From an uncultured Oscillospiraceae bacterium (GTDB taxonomy: Bacteria; Bacillota; Clostridia; Oscillospirales; Oscillospiraceae): DNA of 64,000 bases. The stretch's first letter is position 1. Each line of letters starts with the position of its first letter. Below, one piece after another: positions 29,129 to 36,629 of the stretch. A program made the position numbers and the translations under genes. The stretch is taken from the NCBI GenBank assembly GCA_947627715.1, contig CANQXK010000002.1:62001-126000 (forward strand). Direction: 5' to 3'. The notes under the pieces were generated by a model. That model worked only from the letters and a program-made list of their open reading frames with translations, was not told where the DNA came from and ran no database searches.

Positions 29129-29152
29129 TTGATAAATCTTTCATTTTTATGC

Positions 29153-29181
29153 TTGACAAATCACATTTTTTCATTTATCAT
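29153..29181 (+). promoter_or_regulatory. Promoter of the merR-type gene
   Basis: TTGACA (29153-29158) and TATCAT (29176-29181) are 17 bp apart. The expected start near 29188 falls at the edge of the dyad at 29189-29204. Its -10 overlaps the -10 of the opposing surface-protein promoter. Confidence 0.8.
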
Positions 29182-29210
29182 TATATCATGTTCACCCATG
29201 AACAAGTCAA
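29180..29210 (-). promoter_or_regulatory. MerR-type promoter of the giant surface-protein gene
   Basis: On the minus strand TTGACT (29205-29210) and TATAAT (29180-29185) are 19 bp apart, the abnormal spacing typical of MerR-activated promoters. The spacer contains the dyad TGTTCA-TGGG-TGAACA (29189-29204), the expected operator. The divergent MerR gene is the obvious regulator. Confidence 0.8.
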
Positions 29211-29228
29211 GAGAGAAGGCGAAAAAAG

Positions 29229-30026
29229 TTGAATAATTTTTTCTCAATCAATCAGGTGGGCCAGAGCTGCGGAGTGTCCCGGTCTACGCTCCTGCGGCTG
29301 GAGGACCGCGGGCTGCTCACCCCGGCCAGGGTGGATCAGGAGACGGGCTACCGCTGGTATGACAACCACAACGTCAGCCAGGTCATGCAGGTCCTGTCCT
29401 TTTTGCAAATGGGCCTGACCTATGACGACGCCGTCCTCTACTACCGCGCCAACGGGACGTCCCAGGAGCTTCTGGAGCGGATAGAGGAGCGTTTCCTGCT
29501 GCTCAAACGGGCCTATGAGGAGATAAAGCTCCGGGTGGAAAAAAAGGACCATTTGAGCTTTTCGTTCGTGGACCTGCCGGAGTACGTCTGCTTCTGCCGG
29601 GAATACCAGGGGACGACGGTGGAGGACCGCTATTGGGCCATGTACAACCTCTACCACGAGGCGGTGGAAAAGGGCTACCGGCTTCTTAAATCCGAGCCGC
29701 TGTTTATCATCAACAAGCGCACCGATTACCTGGACAGCGCCTTTGAGGACAAGGAGATGGACTTTATCTGCTGCGTCCCGCTGGAGCCGGACGAGCCGCC
29801 GGAGGAGGCGGTGACCATCCCCGCCTGCCGGGGCTTCTCCTGTCTGGGCTACGGCGGCTACTCCCACAGAGCCTACGCCTTCAACGAGTTCGGCCGGGAG
29901 ATTCGGGAGCGTGGATTGAAGCCCACGGGCTACGTCCGCGTCCTGGGCCTGGTCGCCTCCTACACCGGGAGGGACATCGACTCGGAGAACTACGTCTCCC
30001 GGCTGGTGGTGCCGGTGGAGGGGTAA
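29229..30026 (+). CDS. MerR-family regulator with GyrI-like effector domain
   Basis: The 265-residue protein has a MerR winged helix-turn-helix (residues 5-75: FSINQVGQSCGVSRSTLLRL, then TGYRWYDNHNVSQ). A coiled-coil dimer helix follows (80-110), then a GyrI-like small-molecule-binding domain (115-265), as in BmrR. The start is TTG at 29229 after GAGAAGG. Such proteins bend 19-bp-spacer promoters when bound to an effector, and exactly such a promoter drives the divergent surface-protein gene. The gene ends 36 bp before the inverted repeat at 30062. Confidence 0.9.
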   Translation: MNNFFSINQVGQSCGVSRSTLLRLEDRGLLTPARVDQETGYRWYDNHNVSQVMQVLSFLQMGLTYDDAVLYYRANGTSQELLERIEERFLLLKRAYEEIKLRVEKKDHLSFSFVDLPEYVCFCREYQGTTVEDRYWAMYNLYHEAVEKGYRLLKSEPLFIINKRTDYLDSAFEDKEMDFICCVPLEPDEPPEEAVTIPACRGFSCLGYGGYSHRAYAFNEFGREIRERGLKPTGYVRVLGLVASYTGRDIDSENYVSRLVVPVEG

Positions 30027-30061
30027 AGAAGCGCGCGAGCGTTCGCGTCCCGCCGTTATCA

Positions 30062-30080
30062 ACAAAACAACAATTTTGTC
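30062..30080 (+). repeat. Left 19-bp inverted repeat
   Basis: The sequence ACAAAACAACAATTTTGTC is an exact reverse complement of 30303-30321. Identity stops at both ends, so the repeat is exactly 19 bp. Confidence 0.9.
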
Positions 30081-30302
30081 AGCGCCGCTCCCGCCCTCGG
30101 CCGCATGAAAGGCCGGGAAATACCGATTTTTGACGCGGCGGAGGTATAAATGGGCGCAGAAAACCTAAGCCGCAAAAAATAATCGTTTTGCGGCTTAAGT
30201 TTTCATGCCATTTTCAAACAAACATCTTGTATTTTCGACGCGCTTGTGGTAACATTTCTATGTATAGGTTGCGTCCCAACCTGCGGCGGGCCATCCAATC
30301 AG

Positions 30303-30321
30303 GACAAAATTGTTGTTTTGT
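30303..30321 (-). repeat. Right 19-bp inverted repeat
   Basis: This is the exact reverse complement of 30062-30080. It lies 9 bp from the end of the recombinase gene. Confidence 0.9.
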
Positions 30322-30330
30322 GATGAACCG

Positions 30331-31167
30331 CTACGAGACAAGCCCCAGCCGGTCCAAGGCGCGGGCGTGTTCCGCGCCGGTGGAGATGAGGTAGATGCGG
30401 GTCGTCTCAATGGACGAGTGCCCCAGCACGTCGGACAGCTTCACGATGTCGCGGGTGACCCGGTAGAACATCCGGGCGAACAGATGCCGCAGGTTGTGGG
30501 GGAACACCTTGGAGCGTTCCACCCCCGCCTCTTCGCACAGGGCCTTCATCTCCGCCCAGATTTGCCGCCGTGTCAGCCCCTTTCCGCTTCTGGTGAGAAA
30601 AATCTCGCCGGAGGCGATTTTTTGCTGTCTGGCGTACTTTATAAGCTTCCGGCACAGCTTGCCGGGGAGCATGATGACGCGAATTTTCCCCTTGAGGGAG
30701 ATCTGCGCCTGCCCGTCCCGCGCCGCCTCCACGGTGATATATTGTACTTCGCTGACACGGATGCCGGTGGAGCAGATGGTCTCCATTAAGAGCGCCAGCC
30801 GGGGCTTTCCGCCGGCGGCGGCCAGGAGGCGGTCGTATTCCTCCCGCGTCAGCTCCCGGCTCTGATCCCGGAACACACGCCGCTGGAGCCGCAGGGCACG
30901 GACCCGGCAATCCTCCCAGCCCAGAAACCGCAGAAGGGCGTTCACCGACGCCACCATGGAATTGACCGTGGCGGGGGCGTAGCCCTGGGCCGCCAGCCCG
31001 TCCCGCCACGCGGCCACGGCGTCCTTTGTGACGGGCTGGAGGCCCATGTGCGCGGCAAAGCAGGCCGCGTCCCGGAGATACTTCTCCACGGTCCCCGCGC
31101 TCTTTTCCTCCTGCCGCAGATACGCGGCGAAGCTTTGCAAATTCGGGTCCAACGTTCTCATTTCCAT
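30331..31167 (-). CDS. Tyrosine recombinase/integrase
   Basis: The 278-residue protein has an N-terminal SAM-like core-binding domain (residues 8-90) and a catalytic domain. Catalytic residues are visible: Arg in CSTGIRVSEV, the HxxR box HNLRHLFAR, LGHSSIETTRIY with the second His and the Tyr nucleophile, and a Lys in SLKGKIR. It is of the length of stand-alone XerC/D-like invertases, with no Arm-type domain. The ATG at 31167 has a GGAGG site. With no phage or transfer genes nearby and matching inverted repeats at its 3' end, I infer a DNA invertase role. Confidence 0.9.
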   Translation of the reverse strand: MEMRTLDPNLQSFAAYLRQEEKSAGTVEKYLRDAACFAAHMGLQPVTKDAVAAWRDGLAAQGYAPATVNSMVASVNALLRFLGWEDCRVRALRLQRRVFRDQSRELTREEYDRLLAAAGGKPRLALLMETICSTGIRVSEVQYITVEAARDGQAQISLKGKIRVIMLPGKLCRKLIKYARQQKIASGEIFLTRSGKGLTRRQIWAEMKALCEEAGVERSKVFPHNLRHLFARMFYRVTRDIVKLSDVLGHSSIETTRIYLISTGAEHARALDRLGLVS

Positions 31168-31247
31168 AACTGCCTCCGTATAAAATAAGGGATTCCTCTA
31201 TTTTACCCGATAAGGCAGGAGATCATTTCAGCGCCGTATTTCTTTTG

Positions 31248-31311
31248 CCGGAAAAGGCCAGCGGCCTTTTCCGACAGACTGAAATCTGCCGCCTTTTCAA
31301 GGCGGCAGATT
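31248..31311 (-). terminator. Tandem terminator hairpins after the DHHW gene
   Basis: On the minus strand AATCTGCCGCC pairs with GGCGGCAGATT (31283-31311). Then CGGAAAAGGCC pairs with GGCCTTTTCCG (31248-31272). The second has the same TGTCGGAAAAG form as hairpins at 19326 and 55186. Confidence 0.75.
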
Positions 31312-31318
31312 CTTTTCT

Positions 31319-32710
31319 TTATTCCTCCTCCAAGAGGCGGAGCATCAGGGTGGTGGCCCTGTCGCTGCTGATGTTCTCGATGTTCAGGCAGAAGAGAACG
31401 TCGTCCACGCCCTTGTCCCTCACGAGGGCCGGGAGGGTGCCGCCATAGTAGCGGAAGTCGATCCAGTAGACGTACTCATAGTGGTCGATGAGGAAGGGGA
31501 TGAAGGCGTTGCCGAAGGAGTCCTTGACCACGCAGCAGGCGCTCCCGTCGGTGATCTGCGGGTTGTGGGCGTAGGAATAGGGCTGGTCCGAGCCGGAGAA
31601 GCAGTAGTATTTCCCGCCGCTGAAGGCGCCGGACACGTCGCTGATGATGAACCAGGCGGTCTCCTTCCCGGTCTTGTCGGCGTACACCATGCTGTTGGTG
31701 CCCATGGGCACGTAGGCGTCCACGGTGTCGGGGTTGTTCTCCAGGGCCTTCGCCATGGTGCTGGAGTAAAAGGACCCCAAAAAGCCAGGATATTCCCGCT
31801 TTTCAAAGTCCTCCAGCGCATGGGGGGCCGCGCCCTTCGCGCCGCAGAAGTCCGTGTAGGCGTAATACGCCCCCAGGGCCGTCCAGTGGTGGTCCGTGCG
31901 GAAGTAGATGTACTCGCCATCGTGAGCGTTCAGCGTCCCAAAGACGTTCAGGGCGCGCACAGACGGGTCCATGAGGCTGTTGGCGTACTCTATGGCGCTG
32001 TCCTGGTCGTTGACGCCGATGCTCTCCTGGGTGGCCTTGTTGAGGATCACCCCGGAGCTGGTGGGGACGATCAGGGAGTACACCTGCGCCTCGTCCCGCA
32101 GAAGCTCGCAGGCCCTGTTGACCACCTGCGTGGCGTACCGCTCCGCCGCGTCCCTGTTGAAGTAGTACATACCGTAGGCCGTGTCCCCGGCCAGGAAGAT
32201 GGGGCCGTTGATCTCGCCCTCCTGGGCGGGACCCTCGTCCCTTCCGCCGCTCTCCGTGGGCGCGTCGGGCGGTTCCGTCTCCACAGGCCCGGTTTTGACA
32301 GGCGGTTCGCTCTCCTGGGGGAGCGAGCTGCCCGCGCTCTCGCCGCCTGACTCCCCGCCCGGCCCGTCAGTCTCGCCGCCCGGCCCGGTGGAAACGGTGG
32401 GGATCTCGTCCCCGCGGTTGGCCCCGCCGTTGACGATCTGCACGGAGCGGTCGCCGTAAAGCGCCTTCAGCCGGTTCGCCCCGGTGATGAAGGCCTCCCG
32501 CAGGGGGTAGGTGTCCGCGTACCACTTGTCCACGCCCCCGGCGAAGCTTCCGTCTAAAAGCCCCGCCGCGGTGAACTGGGGGAATGTGGTGAGGCGGCGC
32601 TTCTCGATCTCCGAGGCCTCCGGCCGCGCGAACCACAGTAGCCCCACTGCGGCCAGGACCCCCAGGACCGTGAAAAAGACCGCGTTTTTTATCCTGTTGA
32701 CATTTTTCAT
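31319..32710 (-). CDS. DHHW-family protein (AlgX/AlgJ-like, SGNH-type)
   Basis: The 463-residue protein has an N-terminal membrane anchor (about 8-28), a Pro/Glu/Gly-rich linker (about 105-165) and an extracytoplasmic domain. The signature DHHW is present in YFRTDHHWTALGAYYAY, with a later KDSFGNAF block. Such proteins work with MBOAT acyltransferases to O-acetylate exopolysaccharide or wall polymers. The gene is 14 bp downstream of the MBOAT gene. I use the ATG at 32710 (MKNVNRIKN) after AAAGGG. Confidence 0.9.
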   Translation of the reverse strand: MKNVNRIKNAVFFTVLGVLAAVGLLWFARPEASEIEKRRLTTFPQFTAAGLLDGSFAGGVDKWYADTYPLREAFITGANRLKALYGDRSVQIVNGGANRGDEIPTVSTGPGGETDGPGGESGGESAGSSLPQESEPPVKTGPVETEPPDAPTESGGRDEGPAQEGEINGPIFLAGDTAYGMYYFNRDAAERYATQVVNRACELLRDEAQVYSLIVPTSSGVILNKATQESIGVNDQDSAIEYANSLMDPSVRALNVFGTLNAHDGEYIYFRTDHHWTALGAYYAYTDFCGAKGAAPHALEDFEKREYPGFLGSFYSSTMAKALENNPDTVDAYVPMGTNSMVYADKTGKETAWFIISDVSGAFSGGKYYCFSGSDQPYSYAHNPQITDGSACCVVKDSFGNAFIPFLIDHYEYVYWIDFRYYGGTLPALVRDKGVDDVLFCLNIENISSDRATTLMLRLLEEE

Positions 32711-32724
32711 CGGTAATTTACCCT

Positions 32725-34155
32725 TTAGAACGTCCAGTAGATGAACGGATTGTAGCTGTTTCCCGCCAGCGCCATGGCGGAGATCACCAGGAGAAGCGCC
32801 GGGTGGGCCACGTCGAACACGGCGTAGGCCGTTCTTGCCAGGGCGCTTCCCCGCGCCTTGTCCCGGAGCGCCTGCCGGAGGTTCGTCCACACCGGCGTGC
32901 AGGCCGCGGCGGACACCAGCAGCAGCGCCCAGTTGCCTCTGAGAGCCAGGTCCGCCGTCAGTCCGGCGAAGGCGTTGCCGTTCTGGCAGAACATCCCCTT
33001 CAAGACCGTCCACAGCGCCCCCAGGTCCTCAAAGCGGAAGATGACCCAGCAGATCAGGATGGCAAACGCCACGAACACGTACCGCACAAGGCCGGGGATC
33101 TTCTCAAGGAACCGCCCCAGAACCATCTTCTCCACCACCAGCAGGACGAAGAAGTAGAGGCCCCAGAGGATGTAATTCCAGGACGCCCCGTGCCACAGGC
33201 CCGTCAGGAGCCACACCGCCAGCAGGTTCAGGATCTGCCGCCCCTTGCCCCGGCGGTTGCCGCCCAGGGGGATGTAGACATAGTCCCGGAAGAAACGGCT
33301 CAGGGAGATGTGCCAGTAGCGCCAGAACTCCGTCACCGACGTGGAGACGTAGGGGTAGTTGAAATTCTCCGTCAGGTGGAAGCCGCACATCAGGCCCATG
33401 CCGATGGCCATGTCGGAATAGGCGGAGAAATCCAGGTAGATCTGGAGCGCGTAGGCGAAGGCCGACAGCCACAGCCCCATCGCCGGCTGGGCGGCCAGCG
33501 CCGCCGCGTCCCCGGCGAAGAAAGCGTCCGCCACCGCCGCGCAGGAGTTGGCCAGGATGGCCTTTTTGGCAAGCCCCACGGCAAACCGGCTGACGCCGCG
33601 GGAGGTCTGCGCCGGGGTGACCGTGCGCTCCCGCAGCTCCGCCGCCACGTCCCCGTAGCGGACGATGGGTCCCGCCACGCACTGGAAAAAGAGGCTGGTG
33701 TACAAAAGGAGCATCCAGAACCGCCTCTCCGCCCGCACCTTGCCCCGGTACACGTCCGCCGCGTAGGAGATCAGCTGGAAGGTGTAGAAGGAGATGCCCA
33801 GGGGCAGGACGATGTCCGGGACCGCCTTGGGGAAGCCCGTGAGCCTCTGGAGGTTGTCCAGGAGGAACCCGGTGTACTTGAAGGCGCACAGCGCCGCCAG
33901 CAGGACGGCCACGCACAGCGCCAGGACCGCTTTGCGGGAGCGCCCCTGGTAAAACTCCATCATCCGGGTCAGGAACCAGCAGACCGCCACGTCAAAGAGC
34001 AGGATGGCGGTGAAGCGCAGGGAGGCCCAGCTGTAAAAGAGCAGGGAGGCGGTCAAGAGGCAGATATTTTTCGCCTTCACGCTTCTGCAAAGACTGTAGA
34101 TAAGCATCACAGCCGGCAAAAACAGAAGGACAAACAGCAAGCTTGAAAAAACCAT
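32725..34155 (-). CDS. MBOAT-family O-acyltransferase (AlgI/DltB-like)
   Basis: The 476-residue multi-pass membrane protein has the MBOAT core, including TEFWRYWHISLSRFFRDYVYIPLGG and the catalytic histidine in TGLWHGASWNYILWG. It moves acyl groups across or at the membrane for O-acetylation of surface glycans. It pairs with the DHHW gene. The ATG at 34155 (MVFSSLLF) is chosen from homology; the ribosome site is weak. The 262-bp gap upstream (34156-34417) shows only the ilvE terminator. Confidence 0.92.
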   Translation of the reverse strand: MVFSSLLFVLLFLPAVMLIYSLCRSVKAKNICLLTASLLFYSWASLRFTAILLFDVAVCWFLTRMMEFYQGRSRKAVLALCVAVLLAALCAFKYTGFLLDNLQRLTGFPKAVPDIVLPLGISFYTFQLISYAADVYRGKVRAERRFWMLLLYTSLFFQCVAGPIVRYGDVAAELRERTVTPAQTSRGVSRFAVGLAKKAILANSCAAVADAFFAGDAAALAAQPAMGLWLSAFAYALQIYLDFSAYSDMAIGMGLMCGFHLTENFNYPYVSTSVTEFWRYWHISLSRFFRDYVYIPLGGNRRGKGRQILNLLAVWLLTGLWHGASWNYILWGLYFFVLLVVEKMVLGRFLEKIPGLVRYVFVAFAILICWVIFRFEDLGALWTVLKGMFCQNGNAFAGLTADLALRGNWALLLVSAAACTPVWTNLRQALRDKARGSALARTAYAVFDVAHPALLLVISAMALAGNSYNPFIYWTF

Positions 34156-34361
34156 AGAGTTCCGCTTTCCGTCCGGCGCGGCGCATCCGCGTTCCGGCAC
34201 GATCCGACATTTTTTGCCCCCTCAGTTTAGCGCATCGGCGGGCCGGTGTCAACAGCGCAAATCGACGGATTCTCTCCCCCGCCGCCGGACCCCCGCCGGA
34301 GAAAAGGTCCCCGTTTTCCCGTCATTTTGCCGGTTTTTGACGTTTTTAAAAACAATCGGGC

Positions 34362-34397
34362 GAAAAAAACGGGAAAGGGCCTCGGCCCTTTCCCAAA
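34362..34397 (-). terminator. Terminator of ilvE
   Basis: GGGAAAGGGCC and GGCCCTTTCCC pair around GA, and GTTTTTTTCG follows on the minus strand. Confidence 0.93.
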
Positions 34398-34417
34398 AAA
34401 GACTTTTCTTTCGCCCG

Positions 34418-35491
34418 TCAGTCGCAGACCTTCTGCGTCCAACCCCTGGCGTCGGGCCGGGTGCCCCACTGGATGCCCGTAAGCTCGTCGTAGAACCGCT
34501 GGGTCAGCTCCCCGATGCCGCCGTCGCCGATGGGCAGGTCCCGGCCCTCGTAGTAGATGTGTCCCACAGGCGACACCACCGCCGCCGTGCCGGTGCCCCA
34601 CATCTCCTCCATATGGCCGTTTGCGGCCGTCTCCAGGACCTCGTCCACGCTGATGAGCCGCTCCTCCACGGGGTAGCCCCAGTCGCGGGCCACCTCCAAG
34701 ATGGACTTCCGGGTGATGCCGGGGAGGACGGACCCCTGGAGCATGGGGGTGACGATCTTGCCGTCGATCTTGAACATGATGTTCATGGAACCCACTTCCT
34801 CGATGTACTTGCGGTGGACGCCGTCCAGCCACAGCACCTGGGAGTAGCCTAACTTCTCGGCCCGCTCGCTGGCCCGGATGGAGCCGGCGTAGTTGCCGCC
34901 GCACTTGGTAAAGCCCGTGCCGCCCCGCACCGCGCGCACGTCCTCGTCCTCGATGGCGATATGCACCGGGTCAAGCCCCTCGGGGTAGTAGTTGCCGGAG
35001 GGGGAGAGAATGATGCAGAAGATGTAGGTCTTGCTGGCGTGGACGCCCACGGTGCAGTCCGTGGCGATGATGAAGGGCCGGATGTAGAGGCTTGCGCCCT
35101 TCTGGTCGGGCACCCAGTCTTTTTCCAGCGCCACCAGCTGCCGCACCGCGTCCACGCAGAAATCCACGTCGATCTCCGGGATGCTCATGCGGACGGCGGA
35201 GTTGTTCATGCGTTTGAAGTTCTCCTCCGGCCGGAAGAGCCAGATGGAGCCGTCGGCGCGGCGGTAGGCTTTAAGCCCCTCAAAAATTTCCTGGGCGTAG
35301 TGGAACACCATGCAGGAGGGGTCCAGGGTGAAGGGGCCGTAGGGGACGATGCGCGCATCGTGCCAGCCCTGCCCGGCGGTGTAGTTCATCAGGAACATAT
35401 GGTCGGAGAAGAATTTGCCGAAGGGCAGCGGGTCCAGATGGGGCTTCTCCTTGGGATTTTTCGTAAGCTCAACGCGGATCTTTTCCATCAT
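34418..35491 (-). CDS. ilvE: Branched-chain amino acid aminotransferase
   Basis: The 357-residue PLP enzyme exchanges amino groups between glutamate and the keto acids of Val, Leu and Ile. It is the large class IV (BCAT type II) form. Visible features are HYAQEIFEGLKAYRR, the PLP lysine region FTKCGGNYAGS, SMNIMFKIDGKIVTP and the GTGTAAVVSPVG phosphate loop. Tandem ATG codons follow AAGGAGA; the first is used. It has its own promoter and terminator, between the MBOAT pair and sigG. Confidence 0.95.
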   Translation of the reverse strand: MMEKIRVELTKNPKEKPHLDPLPFGKFFSDHMFLMNYTAGQGWHDARIVPYGPFTLDPSCMVFHYAQEIFEGLKAYRRADGSIWLFRPEENFKRMNNSAVRMSIPEIDVDFCVDAVRQLVALEKDWVPDQKGASLYIRPFIIATDCTVGVHASKTYIFCIILSPSGNYYPEGLDPVHIAIEDEDVRAVRGGTGFTKCGGNYAGSIRASERAEKLGYSQVLWLDGVHRKYIEEVGSMNIMFKIDGKIVTPMLQGSVLPGITRKSILEVARDWGYPVEERLISVDEVLETAANGHMEEMWGTGTAAVVSPVGHIYYEGRDLPIGDGGIGELTQRFYDELTGIQWGTRPDARGWTQKVCD

Positions 35492-35597
35492 TTCAGGCTC
35501 TCCTTGTATGTAGAATGGATGAAATCAGAGGGAGGGGGGCCGGCCGCCGGGCCGGTCCGTTCCGGCTGTTTATCACGTTAAAGAACTGCTATCCTTT

Positions 35598-35626
35598 ATT
35601 TTATCACCGCTTTCACGAAAACACAA
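35598..35626 (-). promoter_or_regulatory. Promoter of ilvE
   Basis: TTGTGT (35621-35626) and TAAAAT (35598-35603) are 17 bp apart on the minus strand, about 107 bp upstream of the start. The 305-bp gap 35492-35796 holds this promoter and the inverted repeat at 35732. Confidence 0.65.
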
Positions 35627-35731
35627 GACTAATATCGTATATTTCCGCGCACTTTTTAAACCCGGTTTCCGGCAGTTCCACAAATCTCCCCCGCTTCCTC
35701 CGTCCCGCCCCCGCTCCATGAGGCGCAGCCT

Positions 35732-35777
35732 CCGCGGGGAGGCCCCCTTTTCGCGGGCTTCCGGGACCTCCCCGCGG
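35732..35777. other. Long GC-rich inverted repeat downstream of sigG
   Basis: CCGCGGGGAGG (35732-35742) and CCTCCCCGCGG (35767-35777) are exact inverted repeats around a 24-nt loop. There is no T tract, so it may only stabilise or attenuate the sigG message end. Confidence 0.45.
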
Positions 35778-35796
35778 TCGTCCTTCAAGCGCCTGT

Positions 35797-36567
35797 TTAC
35801 AGGCTCTTTTTGATCTGATTGATGGCGTTTTTCTCCAGCCTTGACACCTGTGCCTGGCTGATGCCCACCTCGGCGGCCACCTGCATCTGGGTCTTCCCCT
35901 CGTAAAAGCGGAGATTCAGGATGCGCTTCTCCCGGTCCGAGAGGGCGTTGATGGCGTCGGAGAGGGCGATCTCGTCCAGCCACGCCTCATCGGTGTTTTT
36001 CGTGTCCCCGATCTGATCCATGCCGCAGGTGGCGTCCCCGGACTCGGAGTAGATCGGCTCGTAGAGGCTCACCGGCTCCGCCACCGCGTCCATAGCCACC
36101 ACCACGTCCTCCCTGGGGATGTCCAGGGCGCGGGCGATCTCCTCCACCGTGGGTTCCCGCTGGGATTCCAGCATCAGCTTCTCCTTCATCTGCAAGATCC
36201 TGTAGGCCGTGTCCCGGATACTGCGGCTCACCCGCAGAGGGGAGTTGTCCCGCAAAAACCGCCGGATCTCCCCCACGATCATGGGAACCCCGTAGGTGGA
36301 GAACATCACCCCCAGGTCCGTGTTGAAGTTCTCCACGGCCTTGATAAGCCCGATGCACCCCACCTGAAAAAGGTCGTCGGCGTTCTCTCCCCGGCCCATG
36401 AATTTCTGGATCACCGACAGCACAAGCCGGAGATTCCCCTGAATGAGCCGCTCCCTGGCCTCCATGTCCCCGGCGCGGGCTTTTTTCAGAAGCTCCATGG
36501 TCTCCTCGTTCTTCAGGACCGGCAGCTTCGACGTGTTGATCCCGCAGATCTCCACCTTACCCTGCAA
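35797..36567 (-). CDS. sigG: RNA polymerase sporulation sigma factor SigG
   Basis: The 256-residue sigma-70 family protein drives late forespore genes. It matches SigG from its start: KVEICGINTSKLPVLKNEE is diagnostic. Region 2 (DDLFQVGCIGLIKAVENF), region 3 (LRVSRSIRDTAY) and region 4 (EGKTQMQVAAEVGISQAQV) follow. The start is TTG at 36567, with GAGGGGG 8 nt upstream and homology beginning here. It is not next to sigE, as it is in many Firmicutes. A SigF-type promoter lies upstream. Confidence 0.95.
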   Translation of the reverse strand: MQGKVEICGINTSKLPVLKNEETMELLKKARAGDMEARERLIQGNLRLVLSVIQKFMGRGENADDLFQVGCIGLIKAVENFNTDLGVMFSTYGVPMIVGEIRRFLRDNSPLRVSRSIRDTAYRILQMKEKLMLESQREPTVEEIARALDIPREDVVVAMDAVAEPVSLYEPIYSESGDATCGMDQIGDTKNTDEAWLDEIALSDAINALSDREKRILNLRFYEGKTQMQVAAEVGISQAQVSRLEKNAINQIKKSL

Positions 36568-36598
36568 GATAACGCCCCCTCGTCTTTGTGTACGAGGG

Positions 36599-36628
36599 TA
36601 GTATTTCCGGGAAAGGTTTTTTTCATAC
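36599..36628 (-). promoter_or_regulatory. SigF-type promoter of sigG
   Basis: GTATG (36624-36628) resembles the SigF -35 GYWTA. GGAAATACTA (36599-36608) matches the SigF -10 GGNNANANTN at every fixed base. The spacer is 15 bp, one short of the usual 16. It is about 31 bp upstream of the TTG start. Confidence 0.7.
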
Positions 36629-36629
36629 C

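Larger units (their letters stand above)
30062..30321. other. Candidate invertible DNA segment
   Basis: Perfect 19-bp inverted repeats at 30062-30080 and 30303-30321 bound a 222-bp segment. Each repeat has inner symmetry ACAAAA-CAACAA-TTTTGT, the arm-spacer-arm form of a tyrosine-recombinase core site. The recombinase gene ends 9 bp away. Inside are a 12-bp stem-loop (TAAGCCGCAAAA with TTTTGCGGCTTA, 30166-30197), a weak plus-strand promoter (TTGTAT at 30227-30232, 17 bp, TAACAT at 30250-30255) and a 10-codon frame with a GGCGGAGG site (30150-30182). This is the only content of the 300-bp gap between merR and the recombinase. Confidence 0.65.

Noticed and set aside
30331-31167. Integrase of a prophage or integrative element
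   Set aside because: No phage, transfer or replication genes lie near, and the matching sites are inverted, not direct, which fits inversion better than integration.
35492-35796. Small gene between ilvE and sigG
   Set aside because: No frame there has a ribosome site and protein-like composition; only a promoter and an inverted repeat are visible.
36577-36598. CCCTCG...CGAGGG inverted repeat that could hide the sigG ribosome site
   Set aside because: Its 5' arm lies between the SigF-type -10 and the expected start site near 36592, so it should not be in the transcript.
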